A stretch of 64,000 bases of DNA from Dyadobacter fanqingshengii (lineage in GTDB: Bacteria > Bacteroidota > Bacteroidia > Cytophagales > Spirosomataceae): assembly GCF_023822005.2 (NCBI RefSeq), contig NZ_CP098806.1, positions 4,030,001 to 4,094,000 on the forward strand, given 5' to 3'. A program made the position numbers and the translations under genes. Each line of letters starts with the position of its first letter. Position 1 is the stretch's first letter. The notes under the pieces are model-generated. The model searched no databases and was not told the origin of the DNA. It worked only from the letters and a program-made list of their open reading frames with translations. Positions 9,361 through 17,535 of the stretch are shown one piece after another.

Positions 9361-10197
9361 ATGAAGTACAGTATGAATATGCTCCTTTGGGGCCCACAAA
9401 TAGATGACAGTCTTTTTCCAACCCTGGAACTGATCAAAGAAATTGGCTTTGACGGCGTAGAAGTCCCGATTTTCAACACAGACCCGGCACATTGGTTTAA
9501 GTTTCGTAGAAAGCTGGACGAACTTGGCCTGGAATGTGAAACAGATACGATCTGCGGTCCTTCGGAACATTTGATCAGCCCGGATCCTGCCATGCGCAGA
9601 CATACGATTGACCATTTGAAAAGCGCATTGGACTGCTCGCTCGTGCTCGGCGCAACCAAGTTAATGGGGCCTTATCACTCCGCATTGGGCGTTTTCACAG
9701 GCCAGCCTGCCACACCGGAAGAATGGCAATGGGCCATTGAAGGCATCCGCGAAGTGGCGGATTATGCTGAATCCCTGGACATTACATTAGGTTTGGAATA
9801 TCTCAACCGCTTCGAGCTTTATCTTACATCTTGTGGCGACGAACTGATCCGCTTCGTAGACGAGGTGAACCACCCGAATTGCAAAATCATGTTCGACACT
9901 TTCCATGCGAATATTGAAGAAAAGAACATTGGCGACACCATGCGTAAAGCCGGCGACCGCATATCATTTATTCAGCTTTCCGAAAACGACAGATCTACGC
10001 CTGGAAAAGGGAATGTAGATTGGGACGGTGTTTTTCAGGCGATTAAAGACATCCGTTATGACGGCTGGATCAGTATCGAAGCATTTAGCCAAAAACTTCC
10101 TGTGGCTAACATTTGGCGGAAGATGTTTGAATCGGAAGAGCAGCTGATGCGGGATGGGTTGGCCTTTATAAAAGAAAAAATTGAACATTTAAAATGA
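9361..10197 (+). CDS. Sugar isomerase/epimerase TIM barrel, D-tagatose/D-psicose 3-epimerase type
   Basis: 278 residues from the ATG at 9361; the frame stays open upstream, but the family always starts with a sequence like MKYSMNMLLWGP. It is a TIM barrel of the xylose-isomerase-like superfamily. The metal-binding residues of tagatose/psicose 3-epimerases have clear counterparts: Glu in LGLEYLNRFE, Asp and His in MFDTFHANIEE, and Glu in ISIEAF. LTSCGDELIRFVDEV is also typical. It is cytoplasmic. Such isomerases often serve the 3-keto-sugar pathways suggested by the ThuA and Gfo/Idh genes nearby, but the gene stands alone. Confidence 0.85.
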   Translation: MKYSMNMLLWGPQIDDSLFPTLELIKEIGFDGVEVPIFNTDPAHWFKFRRKLDELGLECETDTICGPSEHLISPDPAMRRHTIDHLKSALDCSLVLGATKLMGPYHSALGVFTGQPATPEEWQWAIEGIREVADYAESLDITLGLEYLNRFELYLTSCGDELIRFVDEVNHPNCKIMFDTFHANIEEKNIGDTMRKAGDRISFIQLSENDRSTPGKGNVDWDGVFQAIKDIRYDGWISIEAFSQKLPVANIWRKMFESEEQLMRDGLAFIKEKIEHLK

Positions 10198-10243
10198 ATT
10201 TACGCTCCGGCGTATATTGGTTCCATTTCTGTTGGATTATTAT

Positions 10244-10273
10244 TTTGGATTAGTCTAAATAAGACTACTTTTG
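10244..10273 (+). promoter_or_regulatory. Promoter with palindromic operator, probably iron-responsive
   Basis: TTTG (10244-10247) and TACTTTTG (10266-10273) are separated by 18 bases, matching the Bacteroidota promoter pattern TTTG / TAnnTTTG. Within the spacer is a perfect inverted repeat TAGTCT-AAATA-AGACTA (10251-10267) whose last two bases are the first two of the -7 element. The site lies 38 bases before the siderophore-receptor start. Repression by a Fur- or DtxR-type iron regulator is inferred from the downstream genes. Confidence 0.65.
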
Positions 10274-10311
10274 CTTCCCATATCGAAAGTAAGATCTATT
10301 TATTCAAAACC

Positions 10312-12786
10312 ATGCGCATACCATTTTTACTATTCTTCTCACTGATCTGCGCTGCTGCAAATGCTCAGAGCGGCCATATAAAAGGACAAATTAAGACAGG
10401 ATCGGGCCAGGGCGTTGAGTCCATAAACGTGATTTTGAAAGGAACAGGCAAAGGAACCGTCACTTCGGCTGACGGTTCCTTTGAATTTACGGGTGTTAGC
10501 GCGGGTAATTATCAGCTGATCGGAACGGGAGTTGGTTTCAGGAGAATTGATAAAAATATTTCCGTAAAAGCGGACGAAACTGTTTCGCTGGAACTCTCTG
10601 CCATTGAAGATGCGCAGGAACTGCAAACCGTTGAAATTACAGGCCGCAGGGAAACCACTTACAAAAACGATCTCTCCTTTATCGCGAGCAAAACCGCCAC
10701 GCCGATTAAAGACGTGCCGCAGGCGATCAGCTACATTACTAAAGAAGTGATGCGTGACCAGGGAACATTCCTGATGGGCGATGCTGTCAAAAATATGAGC
10801 GGCGTAAACCAATTTACATTTTATGATGACCTCACCATCCGCGGTTTCCGAATGAATGGCGGCAGCACAACGCAGCTGGTGAATGGATTAAGGACGTTTT
10901 CAGGATTTTGGAAACAACCGCCGGTGAATTATCTGGAACGAGTGGAAGTGATCAAAGGCGCTGCCTCCGCATTATACGGAAACACTTCACCGGGCGGAAC
11001 AATCAACCGAGTGACTAAAAAACCACTGACCACGCCACAAAAATCCCTGACGTTTACAACCGGAAGTTTCAATACATTACGCACATTGGCCGACTTTACC
11101 GGTCCGATGAACGAAAGCAAAACATTGCTTTACCGCCTGAACCTGGGGTATGTTAATGCGCAAGGCTTCCGTAATTTACAATTTGATAAAAATATCATCG
11201 TCGCGCCGTCCGTATCATTCCTGCCGACAGACAAAACCCGCATCAACTTTGACCTCGTATATAACCGGTCGAACAGCCGCCTGGACCGCGGACAATCTGT
11301 AAAAGGAAATGACCTTTATTCCAGCTCAATCAAAACATCGCTGAATGCAGTGAATGATTATTTGAATGAAGAAACTTACCTGATTACCACCTCATTAAAT
11401 CACCAATTTACCCAAAACACCTCTTTCAGCGTCGCTTACTTGCGCACGGGCTATTCCGAAGATCTGCTGGAACATAGAAGCAGCAATGTAAACGGGATTG
11501 ATTCAGCCGGAAAAGCAATCGATAATCTGGTGGCAAGACAGGTTTTTGTGAGAAAGACGAAGTCTTTTATGGACAATGTTTCTCTTTTTCTAAATCATAA
11601 TTTCAACACAGGAATTGCTGAGCACAAGTTGGTTGTGGGCTATGATTACATTCAGTCATCAACGCCAAAAGGTTCGGGACAACAGACGGCGAACGGTTAT
11701 TTGCTCAAAGCCGGTGGCGCTGCAAATTACAATGCCAAAACGCCTGAGAAATACGTCTTTTACGATTACACAGAAAATGGCGTAACCCGGAGCATTCCAA
11801 AACCCAACATTTCGCATTACGATCTTTCGTTGCAGAACAACAACATGGAAGACCCGTCCAAATACACGTATAATGTTGTTACAAACGCTTCCACGACCCC
11901 GACTTTTTATCAGTTGCACGGACTTTATTTGCAAGAACAACTGGACCTCAACCGCCTGCAAATTCTGCTCGGCCTGCGTTACGACACTTACGTTGACAAA
12001 AAAGGCTACACGACTAACAAGGAGCAAAATGTGACACAGCACGCGTTTTTGCCGCGGATCGGAGCAGTGTATACGCTTACAAACAACATTAACATTTACG
12101 GAACTTACACCAAAGGCTACAACCCGCAAGACGCCACCGTGCAAAGCGACCCGTTATCCGGCGGACCATTTGACCCGATCCGCAGCAGCTTGTATGAAGC
12201 CGGTTTGAAAACAGAGTGGCTGGATGGACGCGTTACTGCCAATGCATCTGTTTACCAGATTGAGCAATCCAACACATTATATTCAGCCAATGCACCTGAA
12301 AATCCAAATTTGATGACGCAAATTGGTTCGGAAAAAGCAAAAGGGGTTGAATTTGACATAACCGGAAACATTCTACCAAACTGGAACCTGATCGTAGCTT
12401 ACAGTTATAACGATGCCAAAATCACAGACGCTGGTTCAAAAGCAACGGATCAAGTCCTTGTGAATTTGCAAAAACCCAATGCACCGAAGAATCAGGGAAG
12501 CATTTGGACTAAATATACTTTCGTAAATCAGGCATTAAGCGGCCTTGGAGTTGGACTGGGAGCCAATTTCGTAACAGAGAGGAATTTATCTCTAAATAAT
12601 ACGCAAACATTGCCGGGTTACGAGTTGCTGAATGCAGCCATATATTACAAGATTGACAAATTCCAATTCCAGGTGAATCTCAACAACCTGGCAAACAAAA
12701 CTTACTGGGTTGGTGGATATGATTATTTGCGCCTTTTCCCCGGAGCGCCGAGAAATTTCATGGCTACGATTTCATATACATTCTAA
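10312..12786 (+). CDS. TonB-dependent siderophore receptor
   Basis: 824 residues. A signal peptide (ending ANAQ) is followed by a carboxypeptidase-regulatory-like domain (about 22-105: IKGQIKTGSGQGVESINVILKGTGKG) and then a plug domain (PIKDVPQAISYITKEVMRDQ, LTIRGFRMNGG, LERVEVIKGAASALYGN, SPGGTINRVTKKP) of the FhuA/FhuE siderophore type. The C-terminal beta barrel ends RNFMATISYTF, with a terminal aromatic as expected for outer-membrane assembly. It imports ferric siderophores using TonB energy. A PepSY membrane protein follows 30 bases later, and an operator-bearing promoter precedes it. The siderophore cannot be identified from sequence. Confidence 0.93.
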   Translation: MRIPFLLFFSLICAAANAQSGHIKGQIKTGSGQGVESINVILKGTGKGTVTSADGSFEFTGVSAGNYQLIGTGVGFRRIDKNISVKADETVSLELSAIEDAQELQTVEITGRRETTYKNDLSFIASKTATPIKDVPQAISYITKEVMRDQGTFLMGDAVKNMSGVNQFTFYDDLTIRGFRMNGGSTTQLVNGLRTFSGFWKQPPVNYLERVEVIKGAASALYGNTSPGGTINRVTKKPLTTPQKSLTFTTGSFNTLRTLADFTGPMNESKTLLYRLNLGYVNAQGFRNLQFDKNIIVAPSVSFLPTDKTRINFDLVYNRSNSRLDRGQSVKGNDLYSSSIKTSLNAVNDYLNEETYLITTSLNHQFTQNTSFSVAYLRTGYSEDLLEHRSSNVNGIDSAGKAIDNLVARQVFVRKTKSFMDNVSLFLNHNFNTGIAEHKLVVGYDYIQSSTPKGSGQQTANGYLLKAGGAANYNAKTPEKYVFYDYTENGVTRSIPKPNISHYDLSLQNNNMEDPSKYTYNVVTNASTTPTFYQLHGLYLQEQLDLNRLQILLGLRYDTYVDKKGYTTNKEQNVTQHAFLPRIGAVYTLTNNINIYGTYTKGYNPQDATVQSDPLSGGPFDPIRSSLYEAGLKTEWLDGRVTANASVYQIEQSNTLYSANAPENPNLMTQIGSEKAKGVEFDITGNILPNWNLIVAYSYNDAKITDAGSKATDQVLVNLQKPNAPKNQGSIWTKYTFVNQALSGLGVGLGANFVTERNLSLNNTQTLPGYELLNAAIYYKIDKFQFQVNLNNLANKTYWVGGYDYLRLFPGAPRNFMATISYTF

Positions 12787-12816
12787 TATCATGTGACTAT
12801 TCTTAAACCTTAAATT

Positions 12817-13989
12817 GTGAAAAAAGCACTTAAGAAACTTGCGTCGCAACTGCATTTATGGCTGGGGATTTCCTCCGGCCTTGTGGTTTTTATAGTGGCC
12901 CTGACTGGCTGCCTACTGGTTTTTGAAGACGAACTTGAACCCGTCATTGATCGACAATTTCACATCGTTGAAGCGCATCAAGGAGAGCAACGCCTCCCGC
13001 TCGATCAGTTACAAACGCGTGTTTCCGAAACTTATCCCGGCAAGAAACTTGTCAGGATCACCATTGAAAAAGAGCCGGAACGCACGATTGTTTTTGGTTT
13101 AAAAAATGGTAAAAAAGAAAAAGACATCTTGTCGGTGGCTGTGAATCCTTACACAGGAAACATTGCAGAAGCAAGAGTGGAGCAGGATGCTTTTTTCAGT
13201 GTTGTGCTACGTTTGCATCGTTATTTATGTCTGGAAGAAACAGGAAAAATCATCACCGGCATCTCCTGCGTAATGTTCCTGATCATCATGACCACCGGGT
13301 TAATAATGTGGTGGCCAAACAGAAAAAACCGCAAACAGCGCTTCACGGTCAAGTGGAATGCCAGATTCAAGCGGCTGAACTGGGATCTGCACGCTATTTT
13401 CGGCTTTTACGTGCTGCCTTTCATATTCCTAATCGCGATAACTGGCCTGGTATGGAGCTACAAATGGGTCAATAACATCATCTTCATGACCTTCGACGGA
13501 AAGCCCCAGCAAAAACGCGAAGCCCCAGCCAACGTTCAACCAGTTTCAAACCAAGACAACACATTGTTCCAGAAGATTTACGCCGAAACCAATCAACAAC
13601 TCCCAAATCCTGGAAAGATTCTCATAACCTTAGGCGAGTCCGACAGTCTATCCGTCACTGTCTCTAAAACCAATGACAATGCTGCTATCAGCAACATTGT
13701 CGACTTTCTTTATTTCGACAAAAACAATGGTCAGTTAATCAAAAAGCGACTTTATGCCGATGAAACCAAAGGCATGAAAGTCCGTAGGCTGATTTATCCT
13801 ATCCACACGGGAAGCCTGCTTGGCTTGCCGACGAAAATTATTGCTTTCCTAACTGCGCTAGTTGCTGCAACATTGCCGGTTACGGGCATTGTTATCTGGT
13901 TGGGAAAGAAGAACAAGAGTAAGAAGGAGATTAAACCAAACGTGTCAGGAAGTATTCGTACAAAGAGAAAACCGATCATTGCAGGTTGA
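12817..13989 (+). CDS. PepSY-associated transmembrane protein
   Basis: 390 residues from a GTG at 12817; no ATG lies near the conserved N-terminus KKLASQLHLWLGISSGLVVFIVALTGCLLVF, where the first membrane helix lies. Further helices are visible around ITGISCVMFLIIMTTGLIMWW, LHAIFGFYVLPFIFLIAITGLVWS and IIAFLTALVAATLPVTGIVIWLG. This is the iron-uptake-linked PepSY family, whose members are proposed to act as ferric-siderophore reductases in the inner membrane. The position 30 bases after a siderophore receptor supports that role. The paired histidines in the helices could bind heme; this is inference. Confidence 0.9.
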   Translation: MKKALKKLASQLHLWLGISSGLVVFIVALTGCLLVFEDELEPVIDRQFHIVEAHQGEQRLPLDQLQTRVSETYPGKKLVRITIEKEPERTIVFGLKNGKKEKDILSVAVNPYTGNIAEARVEQDAFFSVVLRLHRYLCLEETGKIITGISCVMFLIIMTTGLIMWWPNRKNRKQRFTVKWNARFKRLNWDLHAIFGFYVLPFIFLIAITGLVWSYKWVNNIIFMTFDGKPQQKREAPANVQPVSNQDNTLFQKIYAETNQQLPNPGKILITLGESDSLSVTVSKTNDNAAISNIVDFLYFDKNNGQLIKKRLYADETKGMKVRRLIYPIHTGSLLGLPTKIIAFLTALVAATLPVTGIVIWLGKKNKSKKEIKPNVSGSIRTKRKPIIAG

Positions 13990-13993
13990 TTGA

Positions 13994-14024
13994 AAGGGAT
14001 GGGATAATCTATACCCCATCCCTT
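13994..14024. terminator. Stem-loop between convergent genes
   Basis: A perfect 10-bp inverted repeat, AAGGGATGGG (13994-14003) and CCCATCCCTT (14015-14024), lies in the 40-base gap between the convergent PepSY and GH125 genes. It probably stops transcription from both sides, although neither strand has a long U tract, so efficient intrinsic termination is uncertain. Confidence 0.5.
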
Positions 14025-14029
14025 CAACC

Positions 14030-15475
14030 TCAATAAACCTTCGCCAGCAAGTGCGGCCGCTCCTTTTCCAATTTCAAAATCAACTCCCCAAACAACGTAT
14101 TAACCCAGGCAAACCATTTCCTCGTAAACTTGGACTGATCATCCTTATCAAACGATTCGTGCATGAAGCCGGTGTTGTTGTGGGTGGTTTTTAAAAGTTT
14201 TAATTGGGCTTCAATTTCTTTATCGTCCGTAGATGTGATGGCTCTCGCAATGATGCCCATGGGCCAGATCTGGTTGACCAATGTGTGTGGGCTGCCTAGT
14301 CCTTCTCCTGCTTTACCTTTGAAAAAATATGGATTGGAATCGCTTAACACGAATTTTCTGGTGTTGACGTAAATCGGATCTTTCACCGACATTGCACCCA
14401 GATATGGCATACTGATTAAGCCTGGTATGCCTGCGTCGTCCATCAGGAGATAATTTCCGAAACCATCGACTTCGAATGCATAAATCTTGCCGAATTCCGG
14501 ATGTGTATACACCGCGAATTTTTGCAGTGCAGTTTCAACTTCGGTTGCTAATGCCTTGAACTCGCCTGCGAGCTTAGCTCCTTCTCCGCCTGTTTTTTCC
14601 AAAAGCTCGGCGATTTCCCGAAAGGAAACGACTGCGAAAAAATTGGAGGGAACAAAAAACGGATACATTGCCGCATCATCCGATGGTCGGAATGTGCTCG
14701 CTATCAAGCCATTTGGCTTAATTGGATTGCCATAACCATTGCCAGGAACTGTGTCAGTAGACCAGGACGTGACACGGCCAAATTTATATGGGCCGGGTCC
14801 ATCTTTGCGCTGCTGTTCTTTGCAGGTTTTCAGGATAAGTCCCATTGCCTTCGTCCAATCGGCGTCGAATGGCTTGGTATCCCCTGTTATTTTCCAATAA
14901 TTATAGGCCAGCCTAACCGTGTAACAAAGCGAATCCAATTCCCATTTGCGTTCGTGGAGCATGGGTTTCATGTCCGTTACGTCTTTTGTCCACTCGCTTT
15001 CCTTTGGTCGGTCGTAAAATGCGTTGGCGTAAGGATCAATGTTGATGCATTTTGTTTGGCGATTGATGAGGCCTGCTACCATATCCTTCAACTTTGCGTC
15101 TTCTTTGAGCAATGGCAAATAGGGCCAAACCTGCGCTGTGCTGTCGCGGAGCCACATGGCATCGATATCGCCGGTGATTACAAATGTGTCTGGCTTGCCG
15201 TCAATGGGTTTGTAATGGACAGTTGTGTCAATGGTGTTGGGAAAACAGTTTTCAAAAAGCCACGCCAATTCGGGGTCCTTGATCACCTTTTGCATGCGGG
15301 TAATCGTGGCTTCCACTGCCGGGCTGGTGAAGCTCCGCTTATCGGCTGCGACGCGCACCACGGGGAAATCAGCAGGACTTTTGGCAAATGACCATTTTGA
15401 AACGGCTATTCCAGCCACGGCCAATGCGCTGGTTTTTATGAATGTTCTCCGTTGAGAGTTGCTCGTTTGAGACAT
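14030..15475 (-). CDS. GH125 exo-alpha-1,6-mannosidase with Tat signal
   Basis: 481 residues. The N-terminus carries a twin-arginine signal (QRRTFIKTSALAVAG). The family hallmark GDIDAMWLRDSTAQVWPYL is present, as are FRPSDDAAMYPFFVPSNFF, DAGIPGLISMPYLG and MHESFDKDD, all typical of glycoside hydrolase family 125 (formerly DUF1237). Known members are metal-independent inverting exo-alpha-1,6-mannosidases that trim alpha-mannans. Export by Tat means the folded enzyme acts in the periplasm. No other mannan gene is adjacent, so it is an orphan enzyme here, convergent with the iron-uptake genes. Family assignment is firm; the exact linkage is inferred. Confidence 0.92.
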   Translation of the reverse strand: MSQTSNSQRRTFIKTSALAVAGIAVSKWSFAKSPADFPVVRVAADKRSFTSPAVEATITRMQKVIKDPELAWLFENCFPNTIDTTVHYKPIDGKPDTFVITGDIDAMWLRDSTAQVWPYLPLLKEDAKLKDMVAGLINRQTKCINIDPYANAFYDRPKESEWTKDVTDMKPMLHERKWELDSLCYTVRLAYNYWKITGDTKPFDADWTKAMGLILKTCKEQQRKDGPGPYKFGRVTSWSTDTVPGNGYGNPIKPNGLIASTFRPSDDAAMYPFFVPSNFFAVVSFREIAELLEKTGGEGAKLAGEFKALATEVETALQKFAVYTHPEFGKIYAFEVDGFGNYLLMDDAGIPGLISMPYLGAMSVKDPIYVNTRKFVLSDSNPYFFKGKAGEGLGSPHTLVNQIWPMGIIARAITSTDDKEIEAQLKLLKTTHNNTGFMHESFDKDDQSKFTRKWFAWVNTLFGELILKLEKERPHLLAKVY

Positions 15476-15582
15476 GGGTTCAGGAAATGTGATTTATTAA
15501 AAATTTTTAAAGAAGCAATTTAGACAAAAATCCTTCATCGCGAACAGAGAGAAGCAGGATTGGCTGGGGGAGCAAATGACTA

Positions 15583-16143
15583 TCAAACTTCCCGAATCAT
15601 GTGATCGTACGAGTGCCCCATAAAATCCCTTTCGCCAACCACACGGAAACCCACTTTTTCATAAATTTTCCTGGCATCCGGGTTCACGTGATCAACGATC
15701 AATCCAACGCGTATGAAATGTTGCGAAGCTGCTAGCTCGGACATGGCATCGAGCAACTTTTTACCAATTCCCTTCCCCTGATGCGCAGGATCGACATTCA
15801 CGCAATCAATGTAATATTCTCCAGCTTCCGTTTCATCATTGGGCGAGAAATCGGGATCAGACTTTCTGATCACTTTCAAAACCGGCTCACGCAGCTCGTG
15901 CAAACGCGCGCCGTCATAACCCACAATAGAGCCGATGACACCGTTTTCATCTTCGTAAACCAATGTATTTTCATAACTATATTGATTGCCTCTGCTTCCG
16001 ATAAACTGCTCCATGAGCGGAATAGCATCCTTCGGGTCGTCGGATTGGGCGAATATGCAGGCAATATGGCCTAATGCTAAAATAATGAGCGGGGCAAGGT
16101 CGGGAGCATCTTCCGGTGTGGCTTGTCTGATCATAAATTTCAC
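15583..16143 (-). CDS. GNAT-family N-acetyltransferase
   Basis: 186 residues. The acetyl-CoA binding signature is VDPAHQGKGIGKKLLDAMSELA (R/Q-x-x-G-x-G/A form), preceded by YYIDCVNV and followed by VDHVNPDARKIYEKVGFRVVGERDF, the canonical end of a GNAT fold. The N-terminus IRQATPEDAPDLAPLI is also typical. Substrate unknown. It lies 107 bases upstream of the GH125 gene on the same strand, without obvious functional relation. Confidence 0.88.
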   Translation of the reverse strand: MKFMIRQATPEDAPDLAPLIILALGHIACIFAQSDDPKDAIPLMEQFIGSRGNQYSYENTLVYEDENGVIGSIVGYDGARLHELREPVLKVIRKSDPDFSPNDETEAGEYYIDCVNVDPAHQGKGIGKKLLDAMSELAASQHFIRVGLIVDHVNPDARKIYEKVGFRVVGERDFMGHSYDHMIREV

Positions 16144-16293
16144 AATTTGTATCTATATTTTGCAAGAATTCGACCCTGCTCCGAAAAATAGGTCAAAATC
16201 GAGTCAGTACTAATCAAAAGACGTAAAGTTTTTAGCACTATTTTGTTTTAAAATTGTATTACCCAAAATCCGATCATTAACCTAGTAATAAAT

Positions 16294-17421
16294 ATGTCTC
16301 AAAAAATTAATGTTGCAATCGTTGGACTTGGCTTCGGAGCCGAATTTATCCCCATTTACCAGCAACATCCTAATGCAAACATGTACGCAATTTGCCAGCG
16401 CACAGAATCCAAACTGAATGAAGTTGGCGATCAATATGGCATTGAAGTGCGTTACACAAGTTACGACGACCTTTTGAATGATCCGAATGTAGATGCAGTG
16501 CACATCAACTCCCCGATCCCCAATCATGCCGAGCAAACATTGAAGGCATTGCGCGCCGGAAAGCACGTGGCCTGCACAGTGCCGATGGCGACGAGCGTAG
16601 AAGATTGCATTGAAATCGTAAAAGCGACCAAAGAATCGGGCAAAAAATACATGATGATGGAAACCGTGGTTTACGCGCGGGAATTCCTTTTTGTAAAAGA
16701 ATTGTACGAAAAAGGTGAGTTAGGCAAAGTGCAATTCCTGAAAGCTAGCCATCAGCAAGACATGGAAGGCTGGCCTGATTACTGGCCTGGATTGCCTCCT
16801 ATGCATTACGCAACACATTGCGTAGGACCAGTTGCGGGACTTTTGAAACTTGAAGCTGAGTATGTTTCCTGCTTCGGTTCGGGAACAATCAGCGAAGATC
16901 TGGCAAAAATTCACAACTCACCTTTTGCAGTTGAATCTGCGCATATTAAATTTAAGGACAGCGACTTATCAGCTTATGTCTATCGCTCGTTATTTGATGT
17001 GGCGCGTCAGTACAGAGAAAGTTTTGAGGTTTACGGAAGCAAAAAATCATTCGAATGGCCATTGATCGAAGGCGAAGATCCTGTGATCCACACGGCTAAA
17101 AAACCGGAACACGAAATTGCTGAAAAAGTGGCAACGCCTGATTACGCACATTATTTGCCAGAGGAAATCCGTCATTTCACCGGAAAGGGCGTTTACAACC
17201 TGGACGAAAACGCGCATTTGTCATTTGTACAAGGCGGAGGCCACGGCGGCTCACACCCGCATTTGGCGCACGAGTTCATCACCGCATTAATCGAAGACCG
17301 CGAACCTTTCCCAAATGCCTGGCAGTCAGCCAACTGGACGAGTGTAGGGATTTTAGCGCACGAGTCGGCATTGCAAGGCGGGGCATTGATACAGCTGCCT
17401 GATTTCAAGGAGTTAGCGTAG
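16294..17421 (+). CDS. Gfo/Idh/MocA-family oxidoreductase lacking the EKP lysine
   Basis: 375 residues, cytoplasmic (no signal). The Rossmann start is INVAIVGLGFGAEFIPIYQ, followed by VDAVHINSPIPNHAEQTLKALRAGKHV. The motif normally written EKP is CTVP here (Cys94-Thr95-Val96-Pro97), so the conserved lysine is replaced by Val96. The C-terminal domain contains HYATHCVGPVAGLL and a Gly/His-rich segment, VQGGGHGGSHPHLAHEF, where other members have substrate residues. It is probably a divergent dehydrogenase or a binding protein of the family. A perfect 25-bp inverted repeat begins 3 bases after its stop. Confidence 0.87.
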   Translation: MSQKINVAIVGLGFGAEFIPIYQQHPNANMYAICQRTESKLNEVGDQYGIEVRYTSYDDLLNDPNVDAVHINSPIPNHAEQTLKALRAGKHVACTVPMATSVEDCIEIVKATKESGKKYMMMETVVYAREFLFVKELYEKGELGKVQFLKASHQQDMEGWPDYWPGLPPMHYATHCVGPVAGLLKLEAEYVSCFGSGTISEDLAKIHNSPFAVESAHIKFKDSDLSAYVYRSLFDVARQYRESFEVYGSKKSFEWPLIEGEDPVIHTAKKPEHEIAEKVATPDYAHYLPEEIRHFTGKGVYNLDENAHLSFVQGGGHGGSHPHLAHEFITALIEDREPFPNAWQSANWTSVGILAHESALQGGALIQLPDFKELA

Positions 17422-17423
17422 CC

Positions 17424-17494
17424 TGTCAGCCTGAGCGTAGTCGAAGGCACGTTACCAAGCAAGTAGCGCGCCTTCGACTACGCTCAGGCTGACA
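17424..17494. repeat. Perfect 25-bp inverted repeat with TGAGCGTAGTCGAA core
   Basis: Left arm 17424-17448 and right arm 17470-17494 are exact reverse complements over 25 bases, separated by 21 bases. The arm runs from TGTCAGCC through the core TGAGCGTAGTCGAA to GGC. It begins 3 bases after a stop codon and would fold into a very stable hairpin, so it may terminate transcription or protect mRNA ends. Related units occur at 62925-63000, which indicates a dispersed repeat family rather than a simple terminator. Confidence 0.9.
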
Positions 17495-17535
17495 AAGTAA
17501 AAAGCATAAATCAAATAAGACACAAACCAAACCCA

